This document shows, one piece after another, positions 1 through 7,924 of a DNA stretch of 64,000 nt. Every line of letters begins with the position of its first letter. Position 1 is the first letter of the stretch. The notes below the pieces were generated by a model. The model was not told the DNA's origin, did not search any database, and saw nothing but the letters and a program-made list of their open reading frames with translations. The position numbers were made by a program, and so were the translations under genes. Source of the stretch: Candidatus Binatia bacterium (GTDB lineage: Bacteria > Desulfobacterota > Binatia > UBA1149 > CAITLU01); NCBI GenBank assembly GCA_036493895.1, contig DASXOZ010000070.1, positions 102,868 through 166,867 of the forward strand. Direction: 5' to 3'.

Positions 1-365
1 AGGCCCCAGAACACCCGCGACGAAAGCTCCTCGCCCCAGCGCGCGACCGGCAGGCCGCGAAGAAAGAGAAAACCGCGGCCCTGGCGCAGCTCGCTCGTCC
101 ACGCCGCCATGCGCGACGACAGGCCTGGAAGCGGGAAATCCCGCCGCGTGACCTCGCCGAGCGCAACGTGCGCGGAGGCTGCGGCTGCGCTTTCGAGCTC
201 GGCAATGTCCTGCGCCGAGAACTCGAAGCTCCAGTCGCTGCGACCGGCGACGTCGGGGCCGCGCCACGCCGCCGGGCCACCGACCACGGGCGGCGCCGGC
301 CCGTCGTGGGCGCGCTGGAAGTAGTGCAGGGCCTGCTCGCCGAAGGATCGGTACCCGGCCTGCAT
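1..365 (-). CDS. TauD/TfdA-family dioxygenase, N-terminal part (cut by window edge)
   Basis: About 121 codons are visible from an ATG at 365; the rest lies before position 1. The protein has a W-S-F-EFSAQDIAEL segment around residues 45-58 and the motif FLFLRGLPV at about residues 99-107, typical of the N-terminal part of Fe(II)/2-oxoglutarate-dependent dioxygenases of the TauD/TfdA type. The iron-binding HxD...H residues lie outside the window, so catalytic competence cannot be judged. It starts 8 bases after the thiolase stop on the same strand and is probably co-transcribed with it. The substrate cannot be inferred. Confidence 0.75.
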   Translation of the reverse strand, partial: MQAGYRSFGEQALHYFQRAHDGPAPPVVGGPAAWRGPDVAGRSDWSFEFSAQDIAELESAAAASAHVALGEVTRRDFPLPGLSSRMAAWTSELRQGRGFLFLRGLPVARWGEELSSRVFWG

Positions 366-373
366 CGGCGTCG

Positions 374-1564
374 TCAGTCGAGTCGTTCGACGATCGTCGC
401 GTTGGCCATGCCGCCGCCCTCGCACATCGTCTGCAGGCCCCAGCGACCGCCGGTACGCTCGAGGTGGTGCAGCAACGTCGCCATCAGGCGCACTCCGCTG
501 CAGCCGAGCGGATGACCGAGCGCGATCGCGCCACCGTTGGGATTGACCTTCGACAGGTCGGCATCGAACTCGCGCGCCCACGCCAGCACGACCGGTGCGA
601 ACGCTTCGTTGATCTCCACCGAATCCATGTCGGAGAGCTTCATGCCCGCTCGCCTGAGGACGTTGTGCGTCGCGGGGATCGGCGCGGTGAGCATGATCAC
701 CGGATCGCAGGAGCCGAGCGCGAATGCATGGAAGCGCGCGCGCGGCTTGAGGCCGAGCTGCTCGGCGCGCTTCCTCTCCATCACCAGCACGGCGCCGGCG
801 CCGTCGGTGAGCTGGCTGGAATTGCCGGCCGTGATGCAGCCGGTTTCCTCGAACGCGGGCTTGAGCGCCCCCAGCTTTTCGGCTGTCGTGTCGGGCCGGA
901 TGCCTTCGTCGATCGCGATGGTTTCCTTCTTGCCGTCGTCGTGGGTGCGCTCGATCGGCTGGATCTCGCGGCCGAACCAGCCGTTGTCGGTCGCGACTGC
1001 GGCCCTCTGGTGGGAGCGCGCCGAGAACTCGTCGAGCTGCTCACGCTTGAGCCCCCACTTCTTGCAGATCTCTTCGGCCGAGAGGCCCTGGTTGACCAGT
1101 CCGCCGCGGCCGTAGAGATTGGCCTGGACGTAGCGATCGATCATGCGAGGGCCGAACGGGCCTCCGCCGACCATCGCAGTGGTGCCCATCGGCACGCGGC
1201 TCATCGATTCGACGCCCGCAGCGACGACGCAGTCGTAGGCGCCGGCCATCACTCCCTGGGCAGCAAAGTGCAGCGCCTGCTGGCTCGATCCGCACTGGCG
1301 GTCGACCGTAGTGCCACAGACGGTTTCGGGAAGCCCGGCGGCCAGGGCCGCGTTGCGCGCGATGTTCAGGCCCTGCTCTCCGACCTGGCCGACGCAACCC
1401 ATGATGACGTCCTCGATGAGAGCGGGATCGATGCCCGTGCGATCGACCACGGCGCGCAGCGGCTCGCTGGCCAGGTCCACCGCGTGCCAGCCGGCAAGCG
1501 CTCCGTTTTTCTTTCCGCGGCCGAGCGGGGTGCGGACGGCTTCGACGATTACGGCTTCACGCAT
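374..1564 (-). CDS. Acetyl-CoA acetyltransferase / thiolase
   Basis: A 396-residue thiolase that forms or cleaves 3-ketoacyl-CoA. The nucleophilic Cys lies in DRQCGSSQQALH (about residue 91). The C-terminal half has NEAFAP, the GGAIALGHPLGCSG His loop and the CEGGGMANA loop with the second Cys (about residue 381). Length is standard for the family. The ORF could be extended upstream to 1642, but an AGGAGG ribosome-binding site sits just before the ATG at 1564 and a sigma70-like promoter covers 1615-1642, so 1564 is the start. Chain-length preference is unknown; a degradative role fits the acyl-CoA genes elsewhere in the window. Confidence 0.93.
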   Translation of the reverse strand: MREAVIVEAVRTPLGRGKKNGALAGWHAVDLASEPLRAVVDRTGIDPALIEDVIMGCVGQVGEQGLNIARNAALAAGLPETVCGTTVDRQCGSSQQALHFAAQGVMAGAYDCVVAAGVESMSRVPMGTTAMVGGGPFGPRMIDRYVQANLYGRGGLVNQGLSAEEICKKWGLKREQLDEFSARSHQRAAVATDNGWFGREIQPIERTHDDGKKETIAIDEGIRPDTTAEKLGALKPAFEETGCITAGNSSQLTDGAGAVLVMERKRAEQLGLKPRARFHAFALGSCDPVIMLTAPIPATHNVLRRAGMKLSDMDSVEINEAFAPVVLAWAREFDADLSKVNPNGGAIALGHPLGCSGVRLMATLLHHLERTGGRWGLQTMCEGGGMANATIVERLD

Positions 1565-1614
1565 GGTTGGGTCCTCCTGTCTGGCGCCGCGCAGCAGTGG
1601 CGCGTTCGCCGCGA

Positions 1615-1642
1615 ATAATGGCAAGACCTTGCAATCCGTCAA
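1615..1642 (-). promoter_or_regulatory. Sigma70-like promoter of the thiolase gene
   Basis: On the minus strand TTGACG (1642-1637) and CATTAT (1620-1615) are separated by 16 bases: five of six matches to the -35 consensus and four of six to the -10. The predicted transcript would start near 1608, giving a leader of about 45 bases that contains the AGGAGG site. Confidence 0.55.
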
Positions 1643-1702
1643 GCGCCCGCGTGCGCCGTCCGCACACGGGTACGCCCGCGGCGATCGCAGAGGCCAGCCG
1701 CG

Positions 1703-3277
1703 TCAAAACCCGGCAACCGCCCCGTCTTTTCGCGACTCCGTCGCGGCGACGTAGCCGCCGTCGATACGCAGCGCCGCCTGGGCGCCGCCGAACATCAGCG
1801 GCGGCGCGACCGAAACCTCGTGCCCGCGCCGCGCCAGGGCCTCTCGCACCTGCGGCGAGACCCCCTCCTCCACCGCGACCCCGAGACCTTCGGTAACCTG
1901 CCAGCGAGGAGCATCGGCCGCGGCCTGGGGATTTTGCCCGTGGCCGAAGATTCGCAGCACCATCTGCAGGTGTCCCTGCGGCTGCATCGGGCCGCCCATG
2001 ACGCCGAACGCGAGCACGGGCTCTCCCGCACGCGTGACGAACCCCGGGATGATCGTGTGGAACGGTCTCTTGCGAGGCCCGATGCAGTTGGGATGGGAGG
2101 CATCGGTCGAAAACCCGCTCCCGCGATTCTGCAGGCTCATGCCGGTACCTGGAACGACCACGCCGGAGCCGAACGCGAAGTAGTTCGACTGGATGTACGA
2201 CACCATCATTCCCGATGCGTCGGCAGCGCAGAGATACACGGTGTCGCCGGTCGACGGATGCCCGCAATCGAAGTTGCCGGCGCGCTGCCGGTCGATCAGC
2301 GCCGCTCTCGAGGCAAGGTAGGCGTCGTCGAGAAGATCGCCGGTCTTGATGCGCATCGCGTCGGCATCGGCCACGCAGCGGTGCACGTCGGCAAACGCGA
2401 GCTTCATCGCTTCGATCTGCAGGTGAAGGCTGTCGCCACTGTCGACGTCGAGTTCGCGCACCTCGGTGTGCGAAAGGATTCCGAGCGCCATCAGTGCGGC
2501 GATACCCTGCCCGTTCGGAGGGATTTCGTGCACGCGCACTCCCGCAAAATCGATTGCGATGGGCTCGATCCAGTCGGCGCGGTGCTCGGCGAGATCCTCC
2601 ATGCAGAAACGGCCGCCTGCAGCCGACGACGCGGCCACCAGCGCCTCGCCGAGGCTGCCGCGGTACAGCGCTTGGCCGCGGCTTTCGGCAACCAGGCGAA
2701 GACTGCGCGCAAGGTCGGGCAGCCGGACGAGCTGCCCGGCCTTCGGTGCTTCGCCCGCCGGAAGAAACACGCGGCAGAACTCGTCGAAGGCCGAGTACAT
2801 CGGCGCCACCGCGTTCCACTGCGACGCGATGACGGGAGACAGAAGATACCCTCGTTCGGCGTAACCGATGGCAGGCTCGAACAGCGCCCCGAACGGAAGC
2901 TTTCCGAAGCGCGATGAAAGCTCGACCCAGGCCGAAACGGCACCGGGCACCGTCACCGCATCCCAGCCGAGAAGCGGCATTTTCTGCTGCGACGTCAGGC
3001 GTGCGACATCGGCGCCTGCGGGGCTGCGCCCCGAGGCGTTCAGTCCGTGGAGCCTGCCGCCCTCGGCGACGATCGCGAATGCATCGCTGCCCAGACCGTT
3101 GTTGACCGGCTCGACGACCGTCAGCGTGATCGCCGCGGCGAGAATCGCATCGACGGCGTTGCCGCCGCGGGCGAGCATCGAGAGTCCCGCCTGCGAGGCC
3201 AGCGGCTGCGACGTCGCGACGACGTTCGCAGCCAGCACCGGCATGCGCCGCGAGACGTAGGGAAAATCCGGATTCAT
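1703..3277 (-). CDS. Gamma-glutamyltransferase-family protein (Ntn hydrolase)
   Basis: A 524-residue GGT-like protein. The N-terminal part has the family signature ASQAGLSMLARGGNAVDA followed by TVVEPVNNGLGSD. The likely autoprocessing/nucleophile Thr lies in STGDTVYLCAAD (about residue 345), where GGT splits into large and small subunits. RPFHTIIPG and GVMGGPMQPQGHLQ follow, as usual. No convincing signal peptide is seen, so the enzyme may be cytoplasmic, unlike many periplasmic GGTs. True glutathione hydrolase and acylase-type members cannot be separated by eye. It sits upstream of the thiolase on the same strand with its own gap of about 140 bases. Confidence 0.88.
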   Translation of the reverse strand: MNPDFPYVSRRMPVLAANVVATSQPLASQAGLSMLARGGNAVDAILAAAITLTVVEPVNNGLGSDAFAIVAEGGRLHGLNASGRSPAGADVARLTSQQKMPLLGWDAVTVPGAVSAWVELSSRFGKLPFGALFEPAIGYAERGYLLSPVIASQWNAVAPMYSAFDEFCRVFLPAGEAPKAGQLVRLPDLARSLRLVAESRGQALYRGSLGEALVAASSAAGGRFCMEDLAEHRADWIEPIAIDFAGVRVHEIPPNGQGIAALMALGILSHTEVRELDVDSGDSLHLQIEAMKLAFADVHRCVADADAMRIKTGDLLDDAYLASRAALIDRQRAGNFDCGHPSTGDTVYLCAADASGMMVSYIQSNYFAFGSGVVVPGTGMSLQNRGSGFSTDASHPNCIGPRKRPFHTIIPGFVTRAGEPVLAFGVMGGPMQPQGHLQMVLRIFGHGQNPQAAADAPRWQVTEGLGVAVEEGVSPQVREALARRGHEVSVAPPLMFGGAQAALRIDGGYVAATESRKDGAVAGF

Positions 3278-3320
3278 CGCGAAACGAAGCTGCGCCCGCT
3301 CGTATCGTTCGGCTGTTGGT

Positions 3321-3983
3321 TCATTTCTCGCCTTTCCAACTGTATCCGCTGTCGTGTCCGCTGTCGTGTTCCCTGGCCCGCGGCTCGCGCTTCATGCGGT
3401 AGATCACCGGCCCGCCGCGCGGCATCGGCAGCGGCGCGACGACTTCGAAACCGAAGCGCTCATAGTAAGGAACGTTCTCGATCCTGGACGCTTCGAGGTA
3501 CGCGCAGGTGCCGCCGGCATCGCAGCGCTCGAGGATCGGCCGCAGCAGCGCGGTGCCGACTCCGCTTCTCTGGAACGCGGGATCGGTGCCAAGGATCGAC
3601 AGATACCAGTGCGGCTCCGCCGGATGCAGCGTTGCCATCGGCGCCATGCCTTCGGCGATTCGAAACGCGCGCATTCCGAACACCGGCAGCACGCGCACGA
3701 CGAACGCGAAGAGCTCCGACAGGCTCGGGCCCCCTTGCCGGGGCGGATCCCAAAGGGCGGCGCCGGCAAGGTCCTCGGTCGCATAGATCGCGCCGTGGCT
3801 CGCGTAGATGGCCAGCACGCGGTCGAACAGGAGTCTTTGTCGCGCCGCCCTGCCTTCGGCCTCGGGGAACAGCCAAAGGTGAAACGGGTCGTTCGCGAAT
3901 GCGCCGACCAGCGCCTGCGCCAGACGGGGGAAATCCGCGCGAACGGCCTGCTTCACCACAGGAGCCATGGAGCCGGAGCTCAT
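3321..3983 (-). CDS. GNAT-family N-acetyltransferase
   Basis: A protein of about 220 residues with the GNAT core: HWYLSILGTDPAFQRSGVGTALL is the beta4 strand plus the acetyl-CoA-binding loop (Q-R-S-G-V-G-T), followed by LEASRIENVPYYERFGFEVV. Substrate unknown. The open frame runs up to 4130, but this would overlap the divergent SDR promoter region and the extra residues look non-coding. I chose the ATG at 3983; another in-frame ATG at 3968 begins MAPVVKQAVRADFPR and is equally possible. Divergent from the SDR at 4061. Confidence 0.82.
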   Translation of the reverse strand: MSSGSMAPVVKQAVRADFPRLAQALVGAFANDPFHLWLFPEAEGRAARQRLLFDRVLAIYASHGAIYATEDLAGAALWDPPRQGGPSLSELFAFVVRVLPVFGMRAFRIAEGMAPMATLHPAEPHWYLSILGTDPAFQRSGVGTALLRPILERCDAGGTCAYLEASRIENVPYYERFGFEVVAPLPMPRGGPVIYRMKREPRAREHDSGHDSGYSWKGEK

Positions 3984-4060
3984 GGACGGGCCCTGTAGCG
4001 GCCGCGCCGCGCAAGTGGTAGCGCTCGCCGATTCTGCATCCGCCAACGGAGGAAACCTGA

Positions 4061-4846
4061 ATGACGACACCTGCCCTAGCGATGGTGACCGGAGCATCCT
4101 CCGGAATCGGCAAAGCGTTCGCCGAGGCATTGGCCGCGCGCGGCACCGACCTCGTGCTGGTCGCCCGCAACCAGGCCCGCCTCGAAGAGCTCGCGTCCGA
4201 GCTCAGGCGCCTTCACGGCCGCCACGTCTCGGTGGTCGTCGCCGACCTCGAAAAGCCCGACGAGCTCGCGCGCGTCGAGCAGCACCTGCACGAGGACGCG
4301 CGCATCGACCTGCTGATCAACAATGCAGGCTACGGCGTCACCGGCAATTTTGCCGACGTCCCGATCGACCAGAGCCAGGGCCAGATCGAATGCAACATCG
4401 TCGCGCTGACCCGCCTCTCGCATGCGGCGCTGTCGACGATGAAGCCGTCGCGCCGCGGTGGCATCATGAACATCGCCTCGGGCGCCGCGTTCCTTCCCAC
4501 CCCGCAGATCTCGGTCTACTGCGCGACCAAGGCGTACGTCGTCAACTTCTCGCTGGCGCTGAACGAAGAGCTGAAGAGCCACGGCGTGCGCTGCCTGGTG
4601 GTCTGCCCCGGCTTTACGCGCACCGAGTTCCAGAGCCGGGCCAACTACGACACGAGCTCGATGCCGTCGTTCGTCTGGCAGAGCGCCGAGGACGTCGTGC
4701 GCGAGTCGCTGACGGCCTACGATCGCGGCGATGCAATGCTGGTACCCGGTTTCCAGAACCGCGTGACGATGGCGCTGATGAGCGTCGTTCCAAAGCCTCT
4801 GCTTGCCAACCTGGCCGGTCGCATCGGTCGCCAGCCGATGCACTGA
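4061..4846 (+). CDS. Short-chain dehydrogenase/reductase
   Basis: A 261-residue classical SDR. It has the nucleotide-binding TGASSGIG at residues 10-17, NNAGYG, and the catalytic Y-x3-K in VYCATKAYV, with the Ser in NIASGAAF. The C-terminal part (SFVWQSAEDVVRESLTAYDRGDAMLVPG) resembles the SDR subgroup annotated in bacteria as DltE/YdfG-like oxidoreductases. A GGAGG site lies a few bases before the ATG. It stands alone between divergent and convergent neighbours; substrate unknown. Confidence 0.9.
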   Translation: MTTPALAMVTGASSGIGKAFAEALAARGTDLVLVARNQARLEELASELRRLHGRHVSVVVADLEKPDELARVEQHLHEDARIDLLINNAGYGVTGNFADVPIDQSQGQIECNIVALTRLSHAALSTMKPSRRGGIMNIASGAAFLPTPQISVYCATKAYVVNFSLALNEELKSHGVRCLVVCPGFTRTEFQSRANYDTSSMPSFVWQSAEDVVRESLTAYDRGDAMLVPGFQNRVTMALMSVVPKPLLANLAGRIGRQPMH

Positions 4847-4873
4847 AGACTCTCGCTCCGAGCGAACGGCACA

Positions 4874-4914
4874 AAAACCGGCGGGGCAGCCCCGGTGTTC
4901 CGCAGCTGCCCCGC
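4874..4914 (-). terminator. Rho-independent terminator of the Cys-repeat secreted protein gene
   Basis: A perfect 10-bp inverted repeat (GCGGGGCAGC at 4881-4890 and GCTGCCCCGC at 4905-4914) with a 14-base loop. Read on the minus strand it is followed by GGTTTTTG, a U run. It lies about 50 bases beyond the stop of the minus-strand gene ending at 4965, and also shortly after the plus-strand SDR stop. Confidence 0.6.
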
Positions 4915-4964
4915 AAGGGAAACGTCACGCCGACGACCCAGGTCGGCGCGGATCGGTGACCTCG

Positions 4965-6155
4965 TCAGTTCGTGCAGGTCGCCGTTCCCTGCACGATCAC
5001 GTTCCCGCTGCTGTCGAGAATCTTCGCAGTGATCGAAGCCGGCGATCCGCTGAGGAAGCCGAGATCGATGGCGGTCGCGCCGCCGGCGATGTCCCCGCTG
5101 TCGCTCGAGAACTCGAACGTCGCCTGCCCGGACTGCGCGGCCAGCGGAGCCGTCGTCACCTCGTTGGCGCCGGAATCGACGGTAGCCGTGTAGGACCCGT
5201 CGCGAAGGCCGGTGCCTTCGACCTCGGCTCGCGACCTCGAAGAGCGCTGCTCGCAGCGCACGCGGATCGATTCGGCACCTGTCGGAACCGGCACGCCGGC
5301 GCAGGCATCGGCGCTGCAGGTGCCGGCGCCGATATCGACGCCGCCGCGGGCAAGGCACTCCGACGGCAGGCGCGACTCGCACTGGTTGCCGGAATCGTCG
5401 GCTTCGCAGCATCGCGTCTCGCCTTCGGCCGGCGGCACTGCCGCGCACGGGTTGCTGTCGCAGGAATCTGCCTGGACGACGACGCCGCCGTCGGCGCTGC
5501 ACTCTTCGACGGTGCGGTCCTCGCACTCGGTAGCGCTGTCATCCGGCGTGCAGCAGACGACGTGGTCGTCGGTCGGCGGCGTCGACGTGTCGCAGGGATT
5601 CGGCAGGCACGTCGTCGCCGTGGAGACCGTGCCGCCTTCGGCCCCGCATTCGTCCGCCGTGCGGTCCTCGCACTCGGTGCCGCTGTCGTCCGGCACGCAG
5701 CAGACGATCTCGGTAGCGTCGCTGGCGTTGCCGCCCGCCGGCAGCTCGCCGGCCAGCACGTCGTTGCCGGCGGCATCGCGCACGAGCAGCACCGTTCCGC
5801 GCGGATCCGTGCCGAGAAGACCGTCGCTCGGCGAACGCGGCTGCGAGCGCAACCGGATGCGGCCCTCGCCCTGGTCGTCGGTAGTCATGTCCGCCACCGG
5901 CACGCTGTCGATGAGCACCTGGAACGTCGACGACGGCGCGAGTCCGGAGACGCGAAGATCGAAACGACCGTCCGAGGCGCTGCGCACGCGCAGCCTCGCG
6001 CGGCCGGCCGCGTCGGCGGCGACGCCGGTGGAAACCAGGCGAACGTCCGACTTGTTGTCCGAACCGCTCGAGGCGTGTGCCGCGCCTGCCAGCGCCAGCG
6101 CCGCCGCGCTGAAAGCCAGCGCCGCGAGAATGGCTGTTTTGCGTGATTCTCTCAT
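4965..6155 (-). CDS. Secreted protein with a threefold CC..DDS..CE cysteine repeat
   Basis: A 396-residue exported protein with an N-terminal signal peptide (MRESRKTAILAALAFSAAAL..., cleavage probably after AHA). The centre holds three copies, each about 40 residues, of CCxxDDSxxxCExRxxxEC-x3-GG-x7-C-x4-C, separated by short Pro/Thr linkers. Each copy has six Cys, presumably disulfide-bonded outside the cytoplasm. They are flanked by an N-terminal beta-rich domain (SDGRFDLRVSGLAPSSTFQV) and a similar C-terminal one (EVEGTGLRDGSYTATVDSG) whose spaced Cys may close it. No named family recognised; a surface or extracellular role is inferred. A terminator follows the gene. Confidence 0.8.
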   Translation of the reverse strand: MRESRKTAILAALAFSAAALALAGAAHASSGSDNKSDVRLVSTGVAADAAGRARLRVRSASDGRFDLRVSGLAPSSTFQVLIDSVPVADMTTDDQGEGRIRLRSQPRSPSDGLLGTDPRGTVLLVRDAAGNDVLAGELPAGGNASDATEIVCCVPDDSGTECEDRTADECGAEGGTVSTATTCLPNPCDTSTPPTDDHVVCCTPDDSATECEDRTVEECSADGGVVVQADSCDSNPCAAVPPAEGETRCCEADDSGNQCESRLPSECLARGGVDIGAGTCSADACAGVPVPTGAESIRVRCEQRSSRSRAEVEGTGLRDGSYTATVDSGANEVTTAPLAAQSGQATFEFSSDSGDIAGGATAIDLGFLSGSPASITAKILDSSGNVIVQGTATCTN

Positions 6156-6381
6156 GGTGTTCTCCTCTTCGCCGGATCGATCGTCCGGCGTTGGCCTGCT
6201 TCACAGCAACCGCCGTGCCGAAGAGGAAACATCCGCAATTCCGGCTCTTTCGTCGCTGCGGGGCAGATCGCGCGGGTCAGGTTCCGCGAGGCCGTCCGGC
6301 GGCGGGTCGCCTGCACCGCTCCATGCAACGGCGACCCTTGCAGCGTCGCAAGATTCGCCGTCCTGGGCTAAGGACAGCCCC

Positions 6382-7830
6382 GTGGCCGATATCCTGATCG
6401 TCGAGGACGAGGAGGTGCTGCGCCTCACGATTGCGCGCAACCTGCGCGGCAAGGGGCACACGACGCGAACCGCCGAGTCGGCCGAGGACGGCCAGGCCCT
6501 TGTTGCCCAGGGGCCGCCGGACCTCATCCTGACCGACCAGCGCCTGCCCGGGAAAAGCGGCCACGACCTGCTGCTGGCCGTCAAGGCCGAGCATCCCGAC
6601 ATCCCGATCGTGATCCTGACGGCCCACGGCACCATCGAGGAGGCGGTCGCAGCGATGCGCGACGGAGCATCGGACTACCTGCGCAAGCCAGTCGATCTTT
6701 CCGAGCTCGAGATGGTGATCGACCGCTGCCTGCGCGGCAAGAGCCTGCGCATGGAACTCGAGTACTACCGCGGCCGCGACGTCGCGCCCGGATCGGCCGA
6801 CGGCATTCTCGGCAACTCGCAGGCGGTCGAGAAGCTGCGCGGCGTGATCCGTCGTGTTGCTGCACTGCAACGCGAAGGAGGAGTCGGCCCGACGATCCTG
6901 CTTACCGGCGAGACCGGCACCGGCAAAGGCCTGGTCGCGCGTGCGATCCACAACGCGTCGGTACGAAAGAGCGCCCCCCTGATCGAGGTCAACTGCACCG
7001 CGATCCCCGAGGATCTGCTCGAAGGAGAGCTGTTCGGCTACGAGCGCGGCGCGTTCACCGGCGCAGTGTCGGCCAAGCCGGGCCTTCTCGAGGCGGCCGA
7101 GGCCGGCACGATGTTCTTCGACGAGATCGGGCACATGAGCCTGTCGCTGCAGGCCAAGCTGCTCAAGGTGATCGAAGAGAGAATGGTGCGCCGCCTCGGC
7201 AGCACGCGCGAGCGCGCAGTACGCTGCACGTTCATCACGGCCACGCACATGGATCTTGCCAGGCTCGTCGCCGAAGGCCGCTTTCGCGAGGATCTCTACC
7301 ATCGCATCCGCGTCGTCGAGGTCACGCTGCCGCCGCTGCGCGAGCGCGACGGCGATCTTGCCGTGCTCACCGACCATTTCCTGGCCCGCCACGCGGCCGC
7401 CTATTCGGTTCCCGAGCCGCGCCTGACCGAACCCGCACGCCGCGCGCTCGCGTCGCACCACTGGCCCGGCAACATCCGCGAGCTCAGCCATACGCTCGAG
7501 CGCGCCGTCGTGCTCGCGAGCACCGACACGGTCGACGTCGCCGACCTCGGGCTGAGGGCACCAATGACGCCTGCCGCCTCCATCATCGACGGCGCCGCAG
7601 CGGGACGGGCCGCAGACGGTGCGCCCGCACGCGCTGCAACGGCAGTCGCCGTCGGAGCCACGGTGCGGGTGGATTTTTCGGCGGGCCCGGTTTCGATGGA
7701 GCAGGTCGAGCGCGACATGCTGCTGGCCGCTCTCGAAAAAGCCGGCGGGAGCAAGACCGAGGCCGGGCGACTGCTCGGCATGTCCCGCGACATGTTTCGT
7801 TACCGGCTTGCCAAGTACGAAGCGGGCTGA
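6382..7830 (+). CDS. Sigma-54-dependent response regulator (NtrC family)
   Basis: A 482-residue three-domain regulator. The receiver domain has the acidic pair E8-D9, phospho-acceptor D52 (DLILTDQRLPG) and the conserved Lys in YLRKPVD. The AAA+ domain has Walker A GETGTGKG (about 176-183), the sigma54-contact loop YERGAFTGA, and FFDEIG. A C-terminal Fis-type helix-turn-helix ends SKTEAGRLLGMSRDMFRYRL. The open frame extends far upstream without family resemblance; homology begins at a GTG at 6382 preceded by AAGGA. It converges with the histidine kinase ending at 7925, its probable partner. Target genes are unknown. Confidence 0.93.
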   Translation: MADILIVEDEEVLRLTIARNLRGKGHTTRTAESAEDGQALVAQGPPDLILTDQRLPGKSGHDLLLAVKAEHPDIPIVILTAHGTIEEAVAAMRDGASDYLRKPVDLSELEMVIDRCLRGKSLRMELEYYRGRDVAPGSADGILGNSQAVEKLRGVIRRVAALQREGGVGPTILLTGETGTGKGLVARAIHNASVRKSAPLIEVNCTAIPEDLLEGELFGYERGAFTGAVSAKPGLLEAAEAGTMFFDEIGHMSLSLQAKLLKVIEERMVRRLGSTRERAVRCTFITATHMDLARLVAEGRFREDLYHRIRVVEVTLPPLRERDGDLAVLTDHFLARHAAAYSVPEPRLTEPARRALASHHWPGNIRELSHTLERAVVLASTDTVDVADLGLRAPMTPAASIIDGAAAGRAADGAPARAATAVAVGATVRVDFSAGPVSMEQVERDMLLAALEKAGGSKTEAGRLLGMSRDMFRYRLAKYEAG

Positions 7831-7924
7831 AACGTCCAGCGCGGTAGCCTCGTCCCACGCGACCAAGTGAACAGCCTCGCGTTGTTCGTCCGTGCGTCGA
7901 CGACAGCCGCAGCACTGTCATGCG

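Noticed and set aside
464-1618. Plus-strand 384-codon frame over the thiolase
   Set aside because: Antisense shadow; the thiolase has full catalytic motifs and a promoter.
5212-6381. Long N-terminal extension of the sigma54 regulator
   Set aside because: It is Ser/Arg-rich shadow of the Cys-repeat gene; the receiver domain begins exactly at the GTG at 6382.
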